Positions 1 through 8,952 of a DNA stretch of 64,000 nt are shown piece after piece. Position 1 is the first letter of the stretch. Each line of letters begins with the position of its first letter. Source of the DNA: Cyclobacterium marinum DSM 745. Its GTDB lineage: Bacteria; Bacteroidota; Bacteroidia; Cytophagales; Cyclobacteriaceae. The stretch spans positions 5,500,001-5,564,000 of the forward strand of contig NC_015914.1 in assembly GCF_000222485.1 (NCBI RefSeq). Reading direction: 5' to 3'. The notes under the pieces were generated by a model. It did no database searches, was not told the DNA's origin, and worked only from the letters and a program-made list of their open reading frames with translations. The position numbers and the translations under genes are program-made.

Positions 1-734
1 GTTACGGCCAGTTGAAGAATTAATGAGAGAAACAATAGTAGAACAAAATCACGTTTCACATTTGACTCTGACTTTTGGCCTACTTCTATGATATTAAGAT
101 TTTGTGCTTTGGGGTTTTTGAGCCAACCGATTACCAGTAACAAAATAATTGTTCCTAATAAGGCCACTGCCAGGAATGGGATACTGAATCTATCCAATAG
201 CAAGTGCCCCATTCTCGTGTCCAAATGTAAATTGGTTTGTGCCAGGTAACCACCAATCATAGGCCCGGTAATCACTCCTGTACTGACAGCCACTCCCGAC
301 CAGGCAAGCACTTTTCTACGCTGCATGCTGTTGGTAAGGTCGCTGAGAAAAGCATTGCCCACAGGTATAACCGAAGACGAGAATATACCGCCTAGAATAC
401 GGGCTACATACAGCATAAGCAAAGAAGTAGATAAGCCGGTTAATACCTGCATAATAACAAAGCCTGATAACCCCATAGTGATCAGCACCTTGCGACCGAA
501 ACGATCGGACAGTTTGCCCCAAATAACAGCAAAGAGAAGCTGAAAAAACGGGTAAATGCTGGTGAGAATTCCAATGTGATAGTTGATATCCTCTTCAGCC
601 ACAATACCAGATTTTAAAGCAAGCCTTTCGGTATAGTAGGGCAAAACGGGAAGTAATACACCATACCCGCTCATAACTACAAAAATACTTAACAGAATAA
701 TGATGATCCTGCCAAGGATTTTGCGATTACCCAT
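1..734 (-). CDS. MFS transporter, DHA1-like (3' end outside window)
   Basis: This is the N-terminal 244 codons of a major facilitator superfamily transporter; the gene runs off the left edge and stays open to base 1. Reading the minus strand from the ATG at 732-734 gives several hydrophobic helices. The loop 2-3 signature GKLSDRFGRK, at about residues 73-82, is the classic MFS motif A. The layout resembles drug:H+ antiporters of the TetA/MdtG type, but the substrate cannot be told. The start overlaps the stop of the copper ATPase by one base (TAATG), so translation is probably coupled and this is the last gene of a PPK2-CopB-MFS unit. The context suggests export of a toxic compound or metal complex, which is inference. 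Confidence 0.85.
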   Translation of the reverse strand, partial: MGNRKILGRIIIILLSIFVVMSGYGVLLPVLPYYTERLALKSGIVAEEDINYHIGILTSIYPFFQLLFAVIWGKLSDRFGRKVLITMGLSGFVIMQVLTGLSTSLLMLYVARILGGIFSSSVIPVGNAFLSDLTNSMQRRKVLAWSGVAVSTGVITGPMIGGYLAQTNLHLDTRMGHLLLDRFSIPFLAVALLGTIILLLVIGWLKNPKAQNLNIIEVGQKSESNVKRDFVLLLFLSLILQLAV

Positions 735-2821
735 TATTTGTTACCGATTTTCTTCTTCAGTAGCTGCGCATTAATGGCGACTATGATCGTACTCAAACTC
801 ATGAAAACCGCGCCAACTGCCGGACCTAAGACGAAACCGGATGTGTAAAGCACCCCTGCTGCCAAAGGAATAGCAACTGTGTTATAACCGGTAGCCCATA
901 TCAGGTTTTGAATCATTTTATTATAAGTAGCCTTACCAAACAAAATCAGGTTGGCTATATCCTGTGGATTGCTGTTTACTAAAATAATGTCGGCTGTTTC
1001 GGCTGCTACATCTGTACCAGAACCTACGGCAATACCTACATTGGCCTGAGCAAGTGCCGGGGCATCATTCACCCCATCACCTGTCATGGCCACAAACTCA
1101 TCTTTAGCTTGTAGGTCCTTCACGATTTCTACCTTTTGATGAGGTAACACTTCTGAATAGTATCCGTCAAGGCCTAGTTCATTACTTACGGCCTTGGCCA
1201 CTGTTTCATTATCACCGGTGGCCATCATTACCTTTATGTCATTGTTTTTAAAGACCTTGATCGCCTTGGCACTTTCCGGTCTGATCTCATCGGCCAGCGC
1301 AATATATCCTGCAAGTTTGTTGTCAACAAGCACAAAAACCACTGTCTCTGCTGCACTGCTATAGGCACCTTCTGGTATGGAAATGTTTTGGTCTTTAAGA
1401 TAGCCAGGACTCACTACTTTTACATCTTTACCTTCCACTACGGCTTCAACACCTTTCCCGGTAATGGCGTTGAAGTTTTCAGGTTTAGGCACTGAAATGT
1501 TCTTCTCTTTTACTTTTTTCATAATACCTACTGCAATGGGGTGCTCCGAGCTTTGCTCCAATGCACTGGATAGCCTAAGCAGATCGTCTGCTTCCATTGG
1601 TTGATCTACTGTTTCCACACGTGTGACTCCAAAATCTCCTTTGGTCAATGTTCCGGTCTTATCAAAAACAAGGGCTGAAATCTTTCTGGATTCTTCAAAT
1701 GCCGTTCTGTTACGTATTAATAATCCATTCTGAGCAGAGACTGCTGTAGATATGGCTACTACCAATGGAATCGCTAATCCAAGTGCATGGGGACAGGCTA
1801 TGACCATTACCGTTACCATTCTCTCCAAGGCATATACAAAAGGAAAGCCCAGAAACAGCCATGTTGCCAGCGTACCGAATCCTATCGCCAATGCAATATA
1901 GGTAAGCCACTTGGCGGCACGGTCTGAGAGATTTTGCATTTTTGACTTAGACTTTTGCGCATCTTGTACCAGCGTAATTACCTTATTGAGGTAGCTGTCT
2001 TTACCTGTATGCTCTACTTTTACTTTTAGTGAGCCATTGCCATTGAGTGACCCTCCGATTACTTTATTCTCAAGGCCTTTTTTTACCGGTTTGGATTCCC
2101 CGGTCAGCATAGACTCATTCAGGTAACTTTCCCCCTCTACGATAATGCCATCAGCCGGAACTTTTTCACCGGGTTTAATCAAAATAATATCATCTTTTTG
2201 CAAGTCTTCCAGCTTCACATCTTCTACCGTGTCACCTTTGACCCGATGCGCTTCTGAGGGCATCATGCTTACCAATAACTGCAGGGCTTTTGAAGCTCCC
2301 AGTACGGATTTCATTTCCAGCCAGTGGCCGAGTAGCATGATATCAATCAGGGTGGCCAGTTCCCAAAAAAAGTCTTCTCCTTCAAGGCCGAACACTGTTG
2401 CGGAACTATAAAAATAGGCAACACTAATGGCCATGGATATTAAAGTCATCATGCCCGGGGCACCTTCCTTCAGCTCATCCTTCAATCCTTTCAGAAAAGG
2501 CCAGCCTCCGTAAAAATAAACGATGGTAGAAAGCCCGAACAGAATGTAAGCATTGCCCGGCAGCAGCCACTCATAACCGAAAAATCCCTGGATCATTGGC
2601 GAAAAAACAAGTATAGGGACAGTGAGTACCAGCGATATCCAGAATCGCTTTTTGAAGTCCTCTATCATCATTTTATGATGATCATGTCCCATTTCACCAT
2701 GCCCGGGGTTGTGACCCGAATGACTACTATGCCCATGTCCTTCATGTCCGGAATGATCTTCATGCTTTTTACTTTCTTCGTGCTTATGGTGTGTGTGATT
2801 ATGCTCTTTATGATTTTCCAT
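734..2821 (-). CDS. copB: Copper-translocating P-type ATPase, CopB (P1B-3) type
   Basis: This inner-membrane ATPase exports copper or silver ions. At 695 aa it has the expected order of parts: a His-rich cytosolic tail (residues 1-50, more than a dozen His), TM helices, the actuator TGES (240-243), the ion-path CPH motif (343-345), the phosphorylation site DKTGT (387-391), an HP dipeptide of the nucleotide domain (427-428) and GDGVNDAP (581-588). CPH in place of CPC, together with a His-rich rather than an HMA N-terminus, is the hallmark of the CopB subgroup. The gene lies 12 bp downstream of the PPK2 gene and overlaps the MFS start by one base. The two Cus/CopA-like metal clusters further along fit a copper role. 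Ion specificity (Cu+, Cu2+ or Ag+) cannot be read from sequence. Confidence 0.93.
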   Translation of the reverse strand: MENHKEHNHTHHKHEESKKHEDHSGHEGHGHSSHSGHNPGHGEMGHDHHKMMIEDFKKRFWISLVLTVPILVFSPMIQGFFGYEWLLPGNAYILFGLSTIVYFYGGWPFLKGLKDELKEGAPGMMTLISMAISVAYFYSSATVFGLEGEDFFWELATLIDIMLLGHWLEMKSVLGASKALQLLVSMMPSEAHRVKGDTVEDVKLEDLQKDDIILIKPGEKVPADGIIVEGESYLNESMLTGESKPVKKGLENKVIGGSLNGNGSLKVKVEHTGKDSYLNKVITLVQDAQKSKSKMQNLSDRAAKWLTYIALAIGFGTLATWLFLGFPFVYALERMVTVMVIACPHALGLAIPLVVAISTAVSAQNGLLIRNRTAFEESRKISALVFDKTGTLTKGDFGVTRVETVDQPMEADDLLRLSSALEQSSEHPIAVGIMKKVKEKNISVPKPENFNAITGKGVEAVVEGKDVKVVSPGYLKDQNISIPEGAYSSAAETVVFVLVDNKLAGYIALADEIRPESAKAIKVFKNNDIKVMMATGDNETVAKAVSNELGLDGYYSEVLPHQKVEIVKDLQAKDEFVAMTGDGVNDAPALAQANVGIAVGSGTDVAAETADIILVNSNPQDIANLILFGKATYNKMIQNLIWATGYNTVAIPLAAGVLYTSGFVLGPAVGAVFMSLSTIIVAINAQLLKKKIGNK

Positions 2822-2833
2822 AATGACTATTTT

Positions 2834-3565
2834 TTATTTGTTCGGGTATTTCAGATTTAGTTTTTCAAGCTGTTCGGCTAATATTTTAGCAGCAGTATAG
2901 TTGCGAAACCAACGCTTATCTGCAGGGATGATGTGCCAAGGCAAGTGATCACATGCATTAAGTAGGGTATCGTAAGCATCCCGGAAATCATCCCATTGGT
3001 TGGGTACCAGTTCATCTTCTTTCGTATACTTCCAGCGTTTGTGTGGTTTCGTTTTACGCTCTTCAATACGCTCTACCTGCTCATCAGCAGATATATGTAA
3101 GTAGTATTTCAAGATCAAAGTATTATTGGCTAGCAGGTGATGTTCCAATTCATTGATCAAATTGATGCGGTGATCCAATACATCGCCTGATAGACTTTTA
3201 TTGACGGAAGGCACCAAAACATCTTCATAGTAGGATCGATTAAAGACCCTGATCTTTCCTTTCTCAGGAAAATGAGGATAAATGCGCCACAAAAAATCAT
3301 GTTTAAGCTCGTCAGCCGAAGGCTTTTTAAAAGAAGTAACCTGCACACCTTGTGGGTTCATTCCACTAAAAGCATGACGGATGACCCCATCCTTTCCCGA
3401 GGTATCAAGCCCCTGAAGAACAATTAGCATGCTGTACCTTCCATCGGCATAAAACTTATTTTGCAGGTGAAAAAGCTCTTTTCGGATTTTTTTCAGTGCA
3501 TTTTTAGTTTCCATTTTGATCGCTTCTTTAGGTGGTAACGTGGATATGTTATCTAACTCAATCAT
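2834..3565 (-). CDS. ppk2: Polyphosphate kinase 2 family protein
   Basis: PPK2 enzymes transfer phosphate between polyphosphate and nucleoside mono- or diphosphates. The 243-aa length fits a single-domain PPK2. The Walker A-like GLDTSGKDG is at 52-60, followed by FSGMNPQGV (66-74), and the lid/Walker B region FNRSYYEDVL is at 108-117. The profile is closest in my judgement to the class III-like 'polyphosphate:nucleotide phosphotransferases', but class is not certain. The ATG overlaps the stop of the upstream remnant (ATGA). In this island it could regenerate ADP or ATP during energy stress, and it would complement the AMP phosphorylase and PRPP synthetase nearby by acting on AMP or ADP. That link is inference. 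Confidence 0.9.
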   Translation of the reverse strand: MIELDNISTLPPKEAIKMETKNALKKIRKELFHLQNKFYADGRYSMLIVLQGLDTSGKDGVIRHAFSGMNPQGVQVTSFKKPSADELKHDFLWRIYPHFPEKGKIRVFNRSYYEDVLVPSVNKSLSGDVLDHRINLINELEHHLLANNTLILKYYLHISADEQVERIEERKTKPHKRWKYTKEDELVPNQWDDFRDAYDTLLNACDHLPWHIIPADKRWFRNYTAAKILAEQLEKLNLKYPNK

Positions 3566-3783
3566 ATGTCGTTCGTTTTAAGTTTTTGAACAATTGCTCC
3601 CCTGATGCTGCTACTGTATACCTCATAAGCATTAACCAATACACCTTTAATACCATCCTTGCCACTAGTGGCATACACAATACTATTATCGTCAGGGTTT
3701 CTCATGCCTTCAAACCAATAAAAAGCATCCACTTCAAAATCTTCCGGATGCAATTGTAGTTCCTCTTTTGTATGAATTATATG
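3562..3783 (-). pseudogene. 5'-truncated small 'PRPP-synthetase-like' domain protein
   Basis: About 65 codons remain, with conserved stretches such as LHPEDFEVDAFYWFEG and NPDDNSIVYA. These match the C-terminal two thirds of a roughly 100-aa Bacteroidota protein that databases call 'phosphoribosylpyrophosphate synthetase', although it is not a PRPP synthetase fold. The usual N-terminal third (an SEAL...L..RGYT-type helix and a Cys-containing strand) is missing. In-frame stops lie just upstream (TGA at 3784-3786), and the only start in the conserved part is TTG at 3751-3753. The same domain is intact at the C-terminus of the AraC regulator at 44360-45223. Its stop overlaps the PPK2 start (ATGA). 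I call it a remnant, though a short protein started at TTG cannot be excluded. Confidence 0.6.
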
Positions 3784-3818
3784 TCAAATTTTTTAACAGA
3801 TATAAATTATGCATTTTC

Positions 3819-4493
3819 TCATATTTTTCCCACTATCAACCCCAATGTTATCCAGTCATGCATTCCGCCTCGATAATATAAAATCCTATCGGCCGGATAC
3901 CCCGCTTCCACGAGGTTCTTGATGCCTGTAGCAGATTGGGGGCATTGCGGGCCATTGCAAAAGAAGATAGTATGCTTTTTTTCATCTAACTCCTCTTTTC
4001 TGGTCACTAATTCATCGTATGGGATGTTTTCAGCGCCAAGAATGGTTACCCCATTGGTAGAATCAGGTTTTCTGGCATCAACAATGGGCCTCCCCTCTTT
4101 TTGGTGTTGGTACACCTCCAATTCCCCGACTGTTCTTACCCCCACGGCAGCCTGTATTGGCTGAATACGGCCCCAGGTCGTGTCCACTTCCACCAGTCCT
4201 TCCTCAATATTTTTGGCTATCATATGGTTATGGTCCCTCTTCCCTGTCCTTATTTCCGAAATGTTCACGTTTTTCATTTTCAATTTATTTATCATATCCA
4301 AATCAGGCATGCCAATTGACGCTACCCTTTCGTTCACAATTAGCAACGGTGAATGCTTGAATTGATATTTTTCAACTAGATCTGGATGTTCTTCAAAATA
4401 TTTGACCGTATAGGGTAAGTCTGCATTTTGCAATTCTTTTTCAAGTATTGGCCTGTGTTGACAATCTTTTGTTGCTACAATTAAAATTTCCAT
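3819..4493 (-). CDS. Thioredoxin-fold / rhodanese fusion protein
   Basis: This 224-aa cytosolic protein has two parts. Residues 1-75 look thioredoxin/glutaredoxin-like: a first strand ending at Cys11, and a cis-proline-like HSPLLIV at 47-53, but no CxxC pair. Residues 100-222 are a rhodanese domain with the loop FFCNGPQCPQS (177-187), in which Cys179 or Cys184 would carry persulfide, and the conserved tail YYRGGMHDWITLG. Likely role: sulfur transfer or thiol/sulfide metabolism. It lies 37 bp downstream of the APC permease. A shorter paralogue without the thioredoxin part is at 52256-52723, again beside a paralogous permease but in the opposite order. The pairing suggests the permease may supply a thiol or amino-acid substrate; this is inference. 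Confidence 0.85.
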   Translation of the reverse strand: MEILIVATKDCQHRPILEKELQNADLPYTVKYFEEHPDLVEKYQFKHSPLLIVNERVASIGMPDLDMINKLKMKNVNISEIRTGKRDHNHMIAKNIEEGLVEVDTTWGRIQPIQAAVGVRTVGELEVYQHQKEGRPIVDARKPDSTNGVTILGAENIPYDELVTRKEELDEKKHTIFFCNGPQCPQSATGIKNLVEAGYPADRILYYRGGMHDWITLGLIVGKI

Positions 4494-4530
4494 AACAATT
4501 TTATTTTTTAGTTATTTAGTGTTATATAAA

Positions 4531-5844
4531 TTATTCTGGTTCATCCGTTTTCCATTGTAAAAACCTCCTTTCTCCAACAAATACTAAAAACATCAGTACT
4601 ATGGAAACCACAATTACCAAAAAATCATTGGATACCTTTATCCAGAGGAATGCGCCTAATACAATAAGGTCAAGTAAAATGGCGGCAATAACAATGGCAA
4701 CATTGACATTTATTTTTTTTCTAAGATTTTTTAATACACCCCATTGGAGTATTACATCCATTGTTAGGTAAAAAATAGCTCCCAGAGAGGCAATACGGGT
4801 TAGATCGAAGAATGCCGTGAGGGTAATGGCAATAATCATCGTATAAATCAGCATGTGCTTTTGCAATCGCCCCGGCATTCCGAAATGTTTGTGTGGGATT
4901 AGATTTATTTCCGTAAGCATGGCGGTCATCCTTGAAACGGCAAACATGCTGGCAATGACCCCTGAAATAGTAGCTACAATAGCAATACCCACAGTAAACC
5001 ATAAACCGTACTTTCCAAATGCAGGTTTAGAAGCTTCTGCTAACGAAAAATCTTTTGCGGCTAAAATCTCTGGGATTGACAAATTGGCTGAAACTGCCAA
5101 AGCCACGAGTAAATACACCAACGTGCAAATAAAGAGCGAAATCATAATGGCGCGCCCTACATTCTTATTAGGGTTTACAATCTCACCACCGCTGTTTGTA
5201 ATAGTTGTAAAGCCTTTATAAGCCAGAATGGTAAAAGCCAAAGCTGCTATATAACTGGTTGCCGTATAGTCACCAGAAACAGAGGAAGGTAAGGCTTCAG
5301 CAAATGAGAAGCCTGCTGCCCACAGACCCCCAATGGCAAATATAGCAAGACCTCCTATTTTGATAACTGCCATCATCAAGGAAGACCGGCCAATTACCTT
5401 ATTACCAGAAATATTGATTAAAAAGGCAACTACCAACAATAAAACGCCCAAAATAGGCACCCAAATACTATTTTTCTGCACATCAAAAAGTTGTAAGGTA
5501 TATGCTCCAAATGTCCGGGCAACCAAGCTTTGACCAATCACCATTGAAAATGCCATTAAAAGTGATCCCGCAGCAGTAATCGTACCTGGTCCATAGGCTT
5601 TTTTGAGATACATGGCGATACCACCTGCTGATGGGTAAGCATTGGACAACTTTATGTAGGTATAAGCACTGAAATAAGAGATGACGGCTCCTACCAAAAA
5701 AGCTAAGGGAAACAAAGTCCCTGAAAGATCCGCCACCTGACCAAGTAAAGCAAATATACCGGCACCTATCATCACTCCGGTGCCTAGCGCCACTGCTCCG
5801 GTTAAACTTAGGCTATTCTTTTTGTAGTTATTCATATCTGTCAT
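4531..5844 (-). CDS. APC-family amino acid permease
   Basis: This is a polytopic inner-membrane protein of 437 aa with about 12 hydrophobic segments. The conserved first helix TGVMIGAGIFALLGQ places it in the amino acid-polyamine-organocation superfamily. The C-terminus ends in a helix followed by a charged tail. Substrate is unknown. It sits 16 bp after the exported hypothetical gene and 37 bp before the thioredoxin-rhodanese gene, so it belongs to the long unit that starts near 11.2 kb. A close paralogue (50953-52227, 424 aa) shares the start (NSLSLTGA), most helices and the FDLTRIASLGAI/FDLSRIASLGAI region. It appears to be one half of a duplicated permease-rhodanese module. Confidence 0.88.
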   Translation of the reverse strand: MTDMNNYKKNSLSLTGAVALGTGVMIGAGIFALLGQVADLSGTLFPLAFLVGAVISYFSAYTYIKLSNAYPSAGGIAMYLKKAYGPGTITAAGSLLMAFSMVIGQSLVARTFGAYTLQLFDVQKNSIWVPILGVLLLVVAFLINISGNKVIGRSSLMMAVIKIGGLAIFAIGGLWAAGFSFAEALPSSVSGDYTATSYIAALAFTILAYKGFTTITNSGGEIVNPNKNVGRAIMISLFICTLVYLLVALAVSANLSIPEILAAKDFSLAEASKPAFGKYGLWFTVGIAIVATISGVIASMFAVSRMTAMLTEINLIPHKHFGMPGRLQKHMLIYTMIIAITLTAFFDLTRIASLGAIFYLTMDVILQWGVLKNLRKKINVNVAIVIAAILLDLIVLGAFLWIKVSNDFLVIVVSIVLMFLVFVGERRFLQWKTDEPE

Positions 5845-5860
5845 TGAGCCGATTTAGATA

Positions 5861-6538
5861 TTAATAGTTATCGTAATATTTCATAGTAAAGTAAGCTCCA
5901 TTGTCCTCAGTGAATTTCTGACGTTGCAATACAAAATTTTCAGTCAGGTATTCTTCCACGACATAGATTATCGTTTTAATACGGATTCCCATTATGTATG
6001 CTTCAATAACAGCTTCACTACTTATTTTTATCGATTGGTCCTCTACCTCCTTTTTCCTGTTTTTTATGGTGACTAGGCTTTTAGATCCGAAAAAACTTAA
6101 CATCCCGGATTCAACACTCATCTTCAATTGAATATCTATTAATGCTACTCCTTTACCCAATTCATACAGTCGCTGAAAATCTTCTGAAGTGACATCCACA
6201 CTTATCTTTTTGTCATTAGGATCGGTAAAGGGAAATACATTCAATAACACCTCAAACTCATTGCGTTTACACTGATAGGTGGTCGTGTACTTTTCTGTAA
6301 GCTGGCTGCTTGCGTCATAAAGCTCGGTTATTACCTTTATCAGATAATTTTTGCCCTCCTGCTCTAACTCACCTGTAAAAAATATCTGCTTACCCTGCAA
6401 GTCTCCATTTTGATCAAAGTTTTCACGAACTATTCTTTTATTTGCTATTTGCTCGATGAACATTTCTTTCTCCTGTCCAAACAATATTACAGGGGAAAGT
6501 TGTAGAAATGCAATTAAGGTGAGCAAAACACTACGCAT
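5861..6538 (-). CDS. Exported protein of unknown function
   Basis: I do not recognise this 225-aa protein. It begins with a basic residue and a hydrophobic stretch ending near FGQ (residues 1-22), a plausible signal peptide, so it is probably periplasmic. The rest is mixed alpha/beta with many charged residues, no Cys pairs and no membrane segment. Its start overlaps the end of the PRPP synthetase gene by 8 bp and the APC permease gene follows after 16 bp, so it is transcribed with the nucleotide-turnover genes. No function is proposed. Confidence 0.75.
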   Translation of the reverse strand: MRSVLLTLIAFLQLSPVILFGQEKEMFIEQIANKRIVRENFDQNGDLQGKQIFFTGELEQEGKNYLIKVITELYDASSQLTEKYTTTYQCKRNEFEVLLNVFPFTDPNDKKISVDVTSEDFQRLYELGKGVALIDIQLKMSVESGMLSFFGSKSLVTIKNRKKEVEDQSIKISSEAVIEAYIMGIRIKTIIYVVEEYLTENFVLQRQKFTEDNGAYFTMKYYDNY

Positions 6539-7427
6539 GATTTTTCATTAGTTTGTGAATATTTTTTGCCAGAATATCTGAAAGATCTATTTGGTTACTT
6601 TCATGCGGTATGGTGTTGCATGTTACGACCTGGCGCACCCCTGCATTTTTTAGGTCAACATAGGCTGAGCCTGCAAATACGGCATGGACTCCAACACAAA
6701 CCGGTGGACGCATGCCTGCTGTTTTTAAATGACCTACTGTCTCTATCATTGTTCTGGCCGTAGAAATGATATCATCCACAAGTACAGGAGTGTGATCTTT
6801 GTATTTTGTTACATCTGGGACGGACACTTCAACATCCCGGTCACCATGTCTTACCTTCTCTAACACTGTAAAAGGTGCGTCGGCTTCTTTTGCTACCTGA
6901 GAAACCCACTGCTCACTTTCGCTATCTGGTCCAATCAAAACAGGGTTTTCAATATTGGAGCTGATCCATTTTGAAATATGGGATGCAGCATGAATCAGTT
7001 TATTAGGTATACTGTAAATTTCACTCAAAGCACTTCTACGGTGCAGGTGGGGATCAACGGTGGTCAATGTATCGGCAAAGCCTGATATCAATTGAGCAAA
7101 ATAAGTAGATGTAACTCCTTCTCCCGGATTGAACTGTTTATCCTGACGCATGTATGCCAGATAAGGCGCTACCAGGCACGTACAGGCAGCACCGAGCTCT
7201 TTGGCCGTCTTACTAAAAAAATACAAGGATAGTAATTTTGCATCCGGCATGTATAAGGTACAGACCATCACTACACATTTATCTTTAACATCCGAATGTA
7301 TCTGAATATAGCTTTCTCCATCTGGGAATTTCCGGATGGTAGCTTCTCCTTTTTCAGCCTTGAGATTTTTGGCTATTTTATCTGTAAGGCTTTCGTTGCC
7401 CGGCAAAGCAAAAACTATCATATCCAT
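6531..7427 (-). CDS. Ribose-phosphate pyrophosphokinase-like enzyme (divergent, archaeal-type context)
   Basis: PRPP synthetases make PRPP from ribose 5-phosphate and ATP in the cytosol. This 298-aa protein has the family landmarks: RKFPDGE (32-38), YMRQDK (92-97), the VDPHLHR metal/ATP-binding segment (124-130) and the PRPP-binding loop VLVDDIISTARTM (215-227). It is shorter than the roughly 310-315-aa housekeeping bacterial enzyme and differs from it, so it is probably a specialised second copy. It is 4 bp downstream of the archaeal-type AMP phosphorylase. One idea is that it works on sugar phosphates released from nucleotides, or in reverse. Because the housekeeping gene is presumably elsewhere, I leave the symbol empty. 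Confidence 0.85.
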   Translation of the reverse strand: MDMIVFALPGNESLTDKIAKNLKAEKGEATIRKFPDGESYIQIHSDVKDKCVVMVCTLYMPDAKLLSLYFFSKTAKELGAACTCLVAPYLAYMRQDKQFNPGEGVTSTYFAQLISGFADTLTTVDPHLHRRSALSEIYSIPNKLIHAASHISKWISSNIENPVLIGPDSESEQWVSQVAKEADAPFTVLEKVRHGDRDVEVSVPDVTKYKDHTPVLVDDIISTARTMIETVGHLKTAGMRPPVCVGVHAVFAGSAYVDLKNAGVRQVVTCNTIPHESNQIDLSDILAKNIHKLMKNHA

Positions 7428-7431
7428 AATA

Positions 7432-8952
7432 TCATGATTCTTTGATTTTAATAATTTCCTTTTGGGTGTTTAGGTAAGAAAGAGCGTACTCAAGCTCCCC
7501 CTTTGACTCTGCGTGAATTTCAAATATAATGTCATTCTTTTTAACAGCACTACCTAAAGAGATATAGAGTAGAACTCCGGCGGTCTTAACACTCGGTGCT
7601 CCTGCTAGCTTGGCAACTTTAGCCAGTCTGCGGTTATCAATTTCAAAAACCCTCCCTTTCTGATTGGAATAAACAGGATGTTTAAGAGTAGCAATTCCGG
7701 GCTCCTTAAAATGCCCTTGTGCCTTACATATTGCCAGAAATTTGTCGTAAGCAGTTCCGTTTCTTATTATTTTCAAGGCTTTAAATTCCCCAGTGCCTAC
7801 CACGGCCATACCGGCCATTTCCAATAATTCGCCAGCTAAGATTACAGCTCTTTCCCTAAGATCAGCTGGAGCATTCTTCTCATTCCTCAATACGGCCAAA
7901 ACATCTTTGGCCTCAAGTGAAGGGCCGATACCTCGTCCTACGGGCTGAAAACCATCAGACAACACAATTTCTATATTCAGCCCTATGGCTTTACCTACTG
8001 CAATCATTTTTTCTGATAAATGCTCAGCAGCTAACTGAGAACGAACTTTGGCAGTAGGCCCAACGGGAATATCAATGACTACATCGGTAGAACCAGCTGC
8101 TGCCTTTTTAGAAAGCACAGAAGCGATCATCTGCCCTTCGCTATCAATATCTAATGCTTTTTCTACACGGATAAGTATATCATCAGCTGGACTAAGCTGT
8201 ACTGATCCGCCCCAGGCCAGGCAACCACCTTCCTGCTTTACCACTTTTTTCATTTGCGCTATGGTAAGGTTTACATTGGTCATCACTTCCATGGTATCTG
8301 CCGTACCTGCTGGTGATGTTATGGCCCTGGATGAGGTTTTAGGGATAATGAGTCCCGCAGCCGCTACGATGGCGACTACTATTGGCGTTGTTCTATTACC
8401 AGGAAGCCCTCCAATGCAATGTTTGTCATATATATTCAATTCATCCCATTCCAATTTGTATCCAATATTGATCATTGATTTTGTGAGCGCAATTACTTCC
8501 TCTTTATTAAGCGAATCACCAGTACAGGAGGCAAGGAATGCTGAAAGTTGAAGGTTTGAAAGATTCCGATTGACAATATCTTTTACAATAGTATCAAACT
8601 CTCCCTGGTTCAACCGATTTCCATAAATTTTTTTACGAACATTGCCCATTGAATCAAGGGCATCTAAATGGCTCAGGGAAAGTGGCTCCCCTTCTATAGC
8701 CCCCAATGCATCTATTGCAGCATTTGAAAGCCCAAGTTGATCGTGCCTTAATTGTGTTTCATTGTCCCATACAATGAGAGATGCAACGAGGGTTTTATTG
8801 TCTTTTGTAACTCGAATCCTATTCAAAGCTTCAAAACCTTCTGAAATACAAACCGGACAATCTTTACGCATAAATACCATGTACTCATTGCGTGAATCAA
8901 TGTCCAGCCTAACTAATCGCAATTCGAAATGTTCCCTCCTTTTTTCTTCCAT
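7432..8952 (-). CDS. deoA: AMP phosphorylase / archaeal-type thymidine phosphorylase family
   Basis: AMP phosphorylase converts a nucleoside 5'-monophosphate and phosphate to ribose 1,5-bisphosphate and a free base. In archaea it feeds the pentose bisphosphate pathway. The protein has the extra N-terminal domain of the archaeal form, then KHCIGGLPGNRTTP (phosphate site) and SSRAITSPAGTADTME, which are diagnostic. I take the ATG at 8950-8952 as the start: it overlaps the upstream stop (TGATG) and gives 506 aa, the usual family length. An in-frame codon at 8997 would overlap the upstream gene by 46 bp. No ribose-1,5-bisphosphate isomerase or RuBisCO is in the window. The symbol is the usual family name; the substrate is more likely AMP than thymidine. 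Confidence 0.9.
   Translation of the reverse strand: MEEKRREHFELRLVRLDIDSRNEYMVFMRKDCPVCISEGFEALNRIRVTKDNKTLVASLIVWDNETQLRHDQLGLSNAAIDALGAIEGEPLSLSHLDALDSMGNVRKKIYGNRLNQGEFDTIVKDIVNRNLSNLQLSAFLASCTGDSLNKEEVIALTKSMINIGYKLEWDELNIYDKHCIGGLPGNRTTPIVVAIVAAAGLIIPKTSSRAITSPAGTADTMEVMTNVNLTIAQMKKVVKQEGGCLAWGGSVQLSPADDILIRVEKALDIDSEGQMIASVLSKKAAAGSTDVVIDIPVGPTAKVRSQLAAEHLSEKMIAVGKAIGLNIEIVLSDGFQPVGRGIGPSLEAKDVLAVLRNEKNAPADLRERAVILAGELLEMAGMAVVGTGEFKALKIIRNGTAYDKFLAICKAQGHFKEPGIATLKHPVYSNQKGRVFEIDNRRLAKVAKLAGAPSVKTAGVLLYISLGSAVKKNDIIFEIHAESKGELEYALSYLNTQKEIIKIKES

Noticed and set aside
3762..3779. Another TGTATGA-type site upstream of the PPK2 gene
   Set aside because: Only CTTTTGTATGA is shared, and it lies within the decaying coding remnant, so I did not include it in the regulon.
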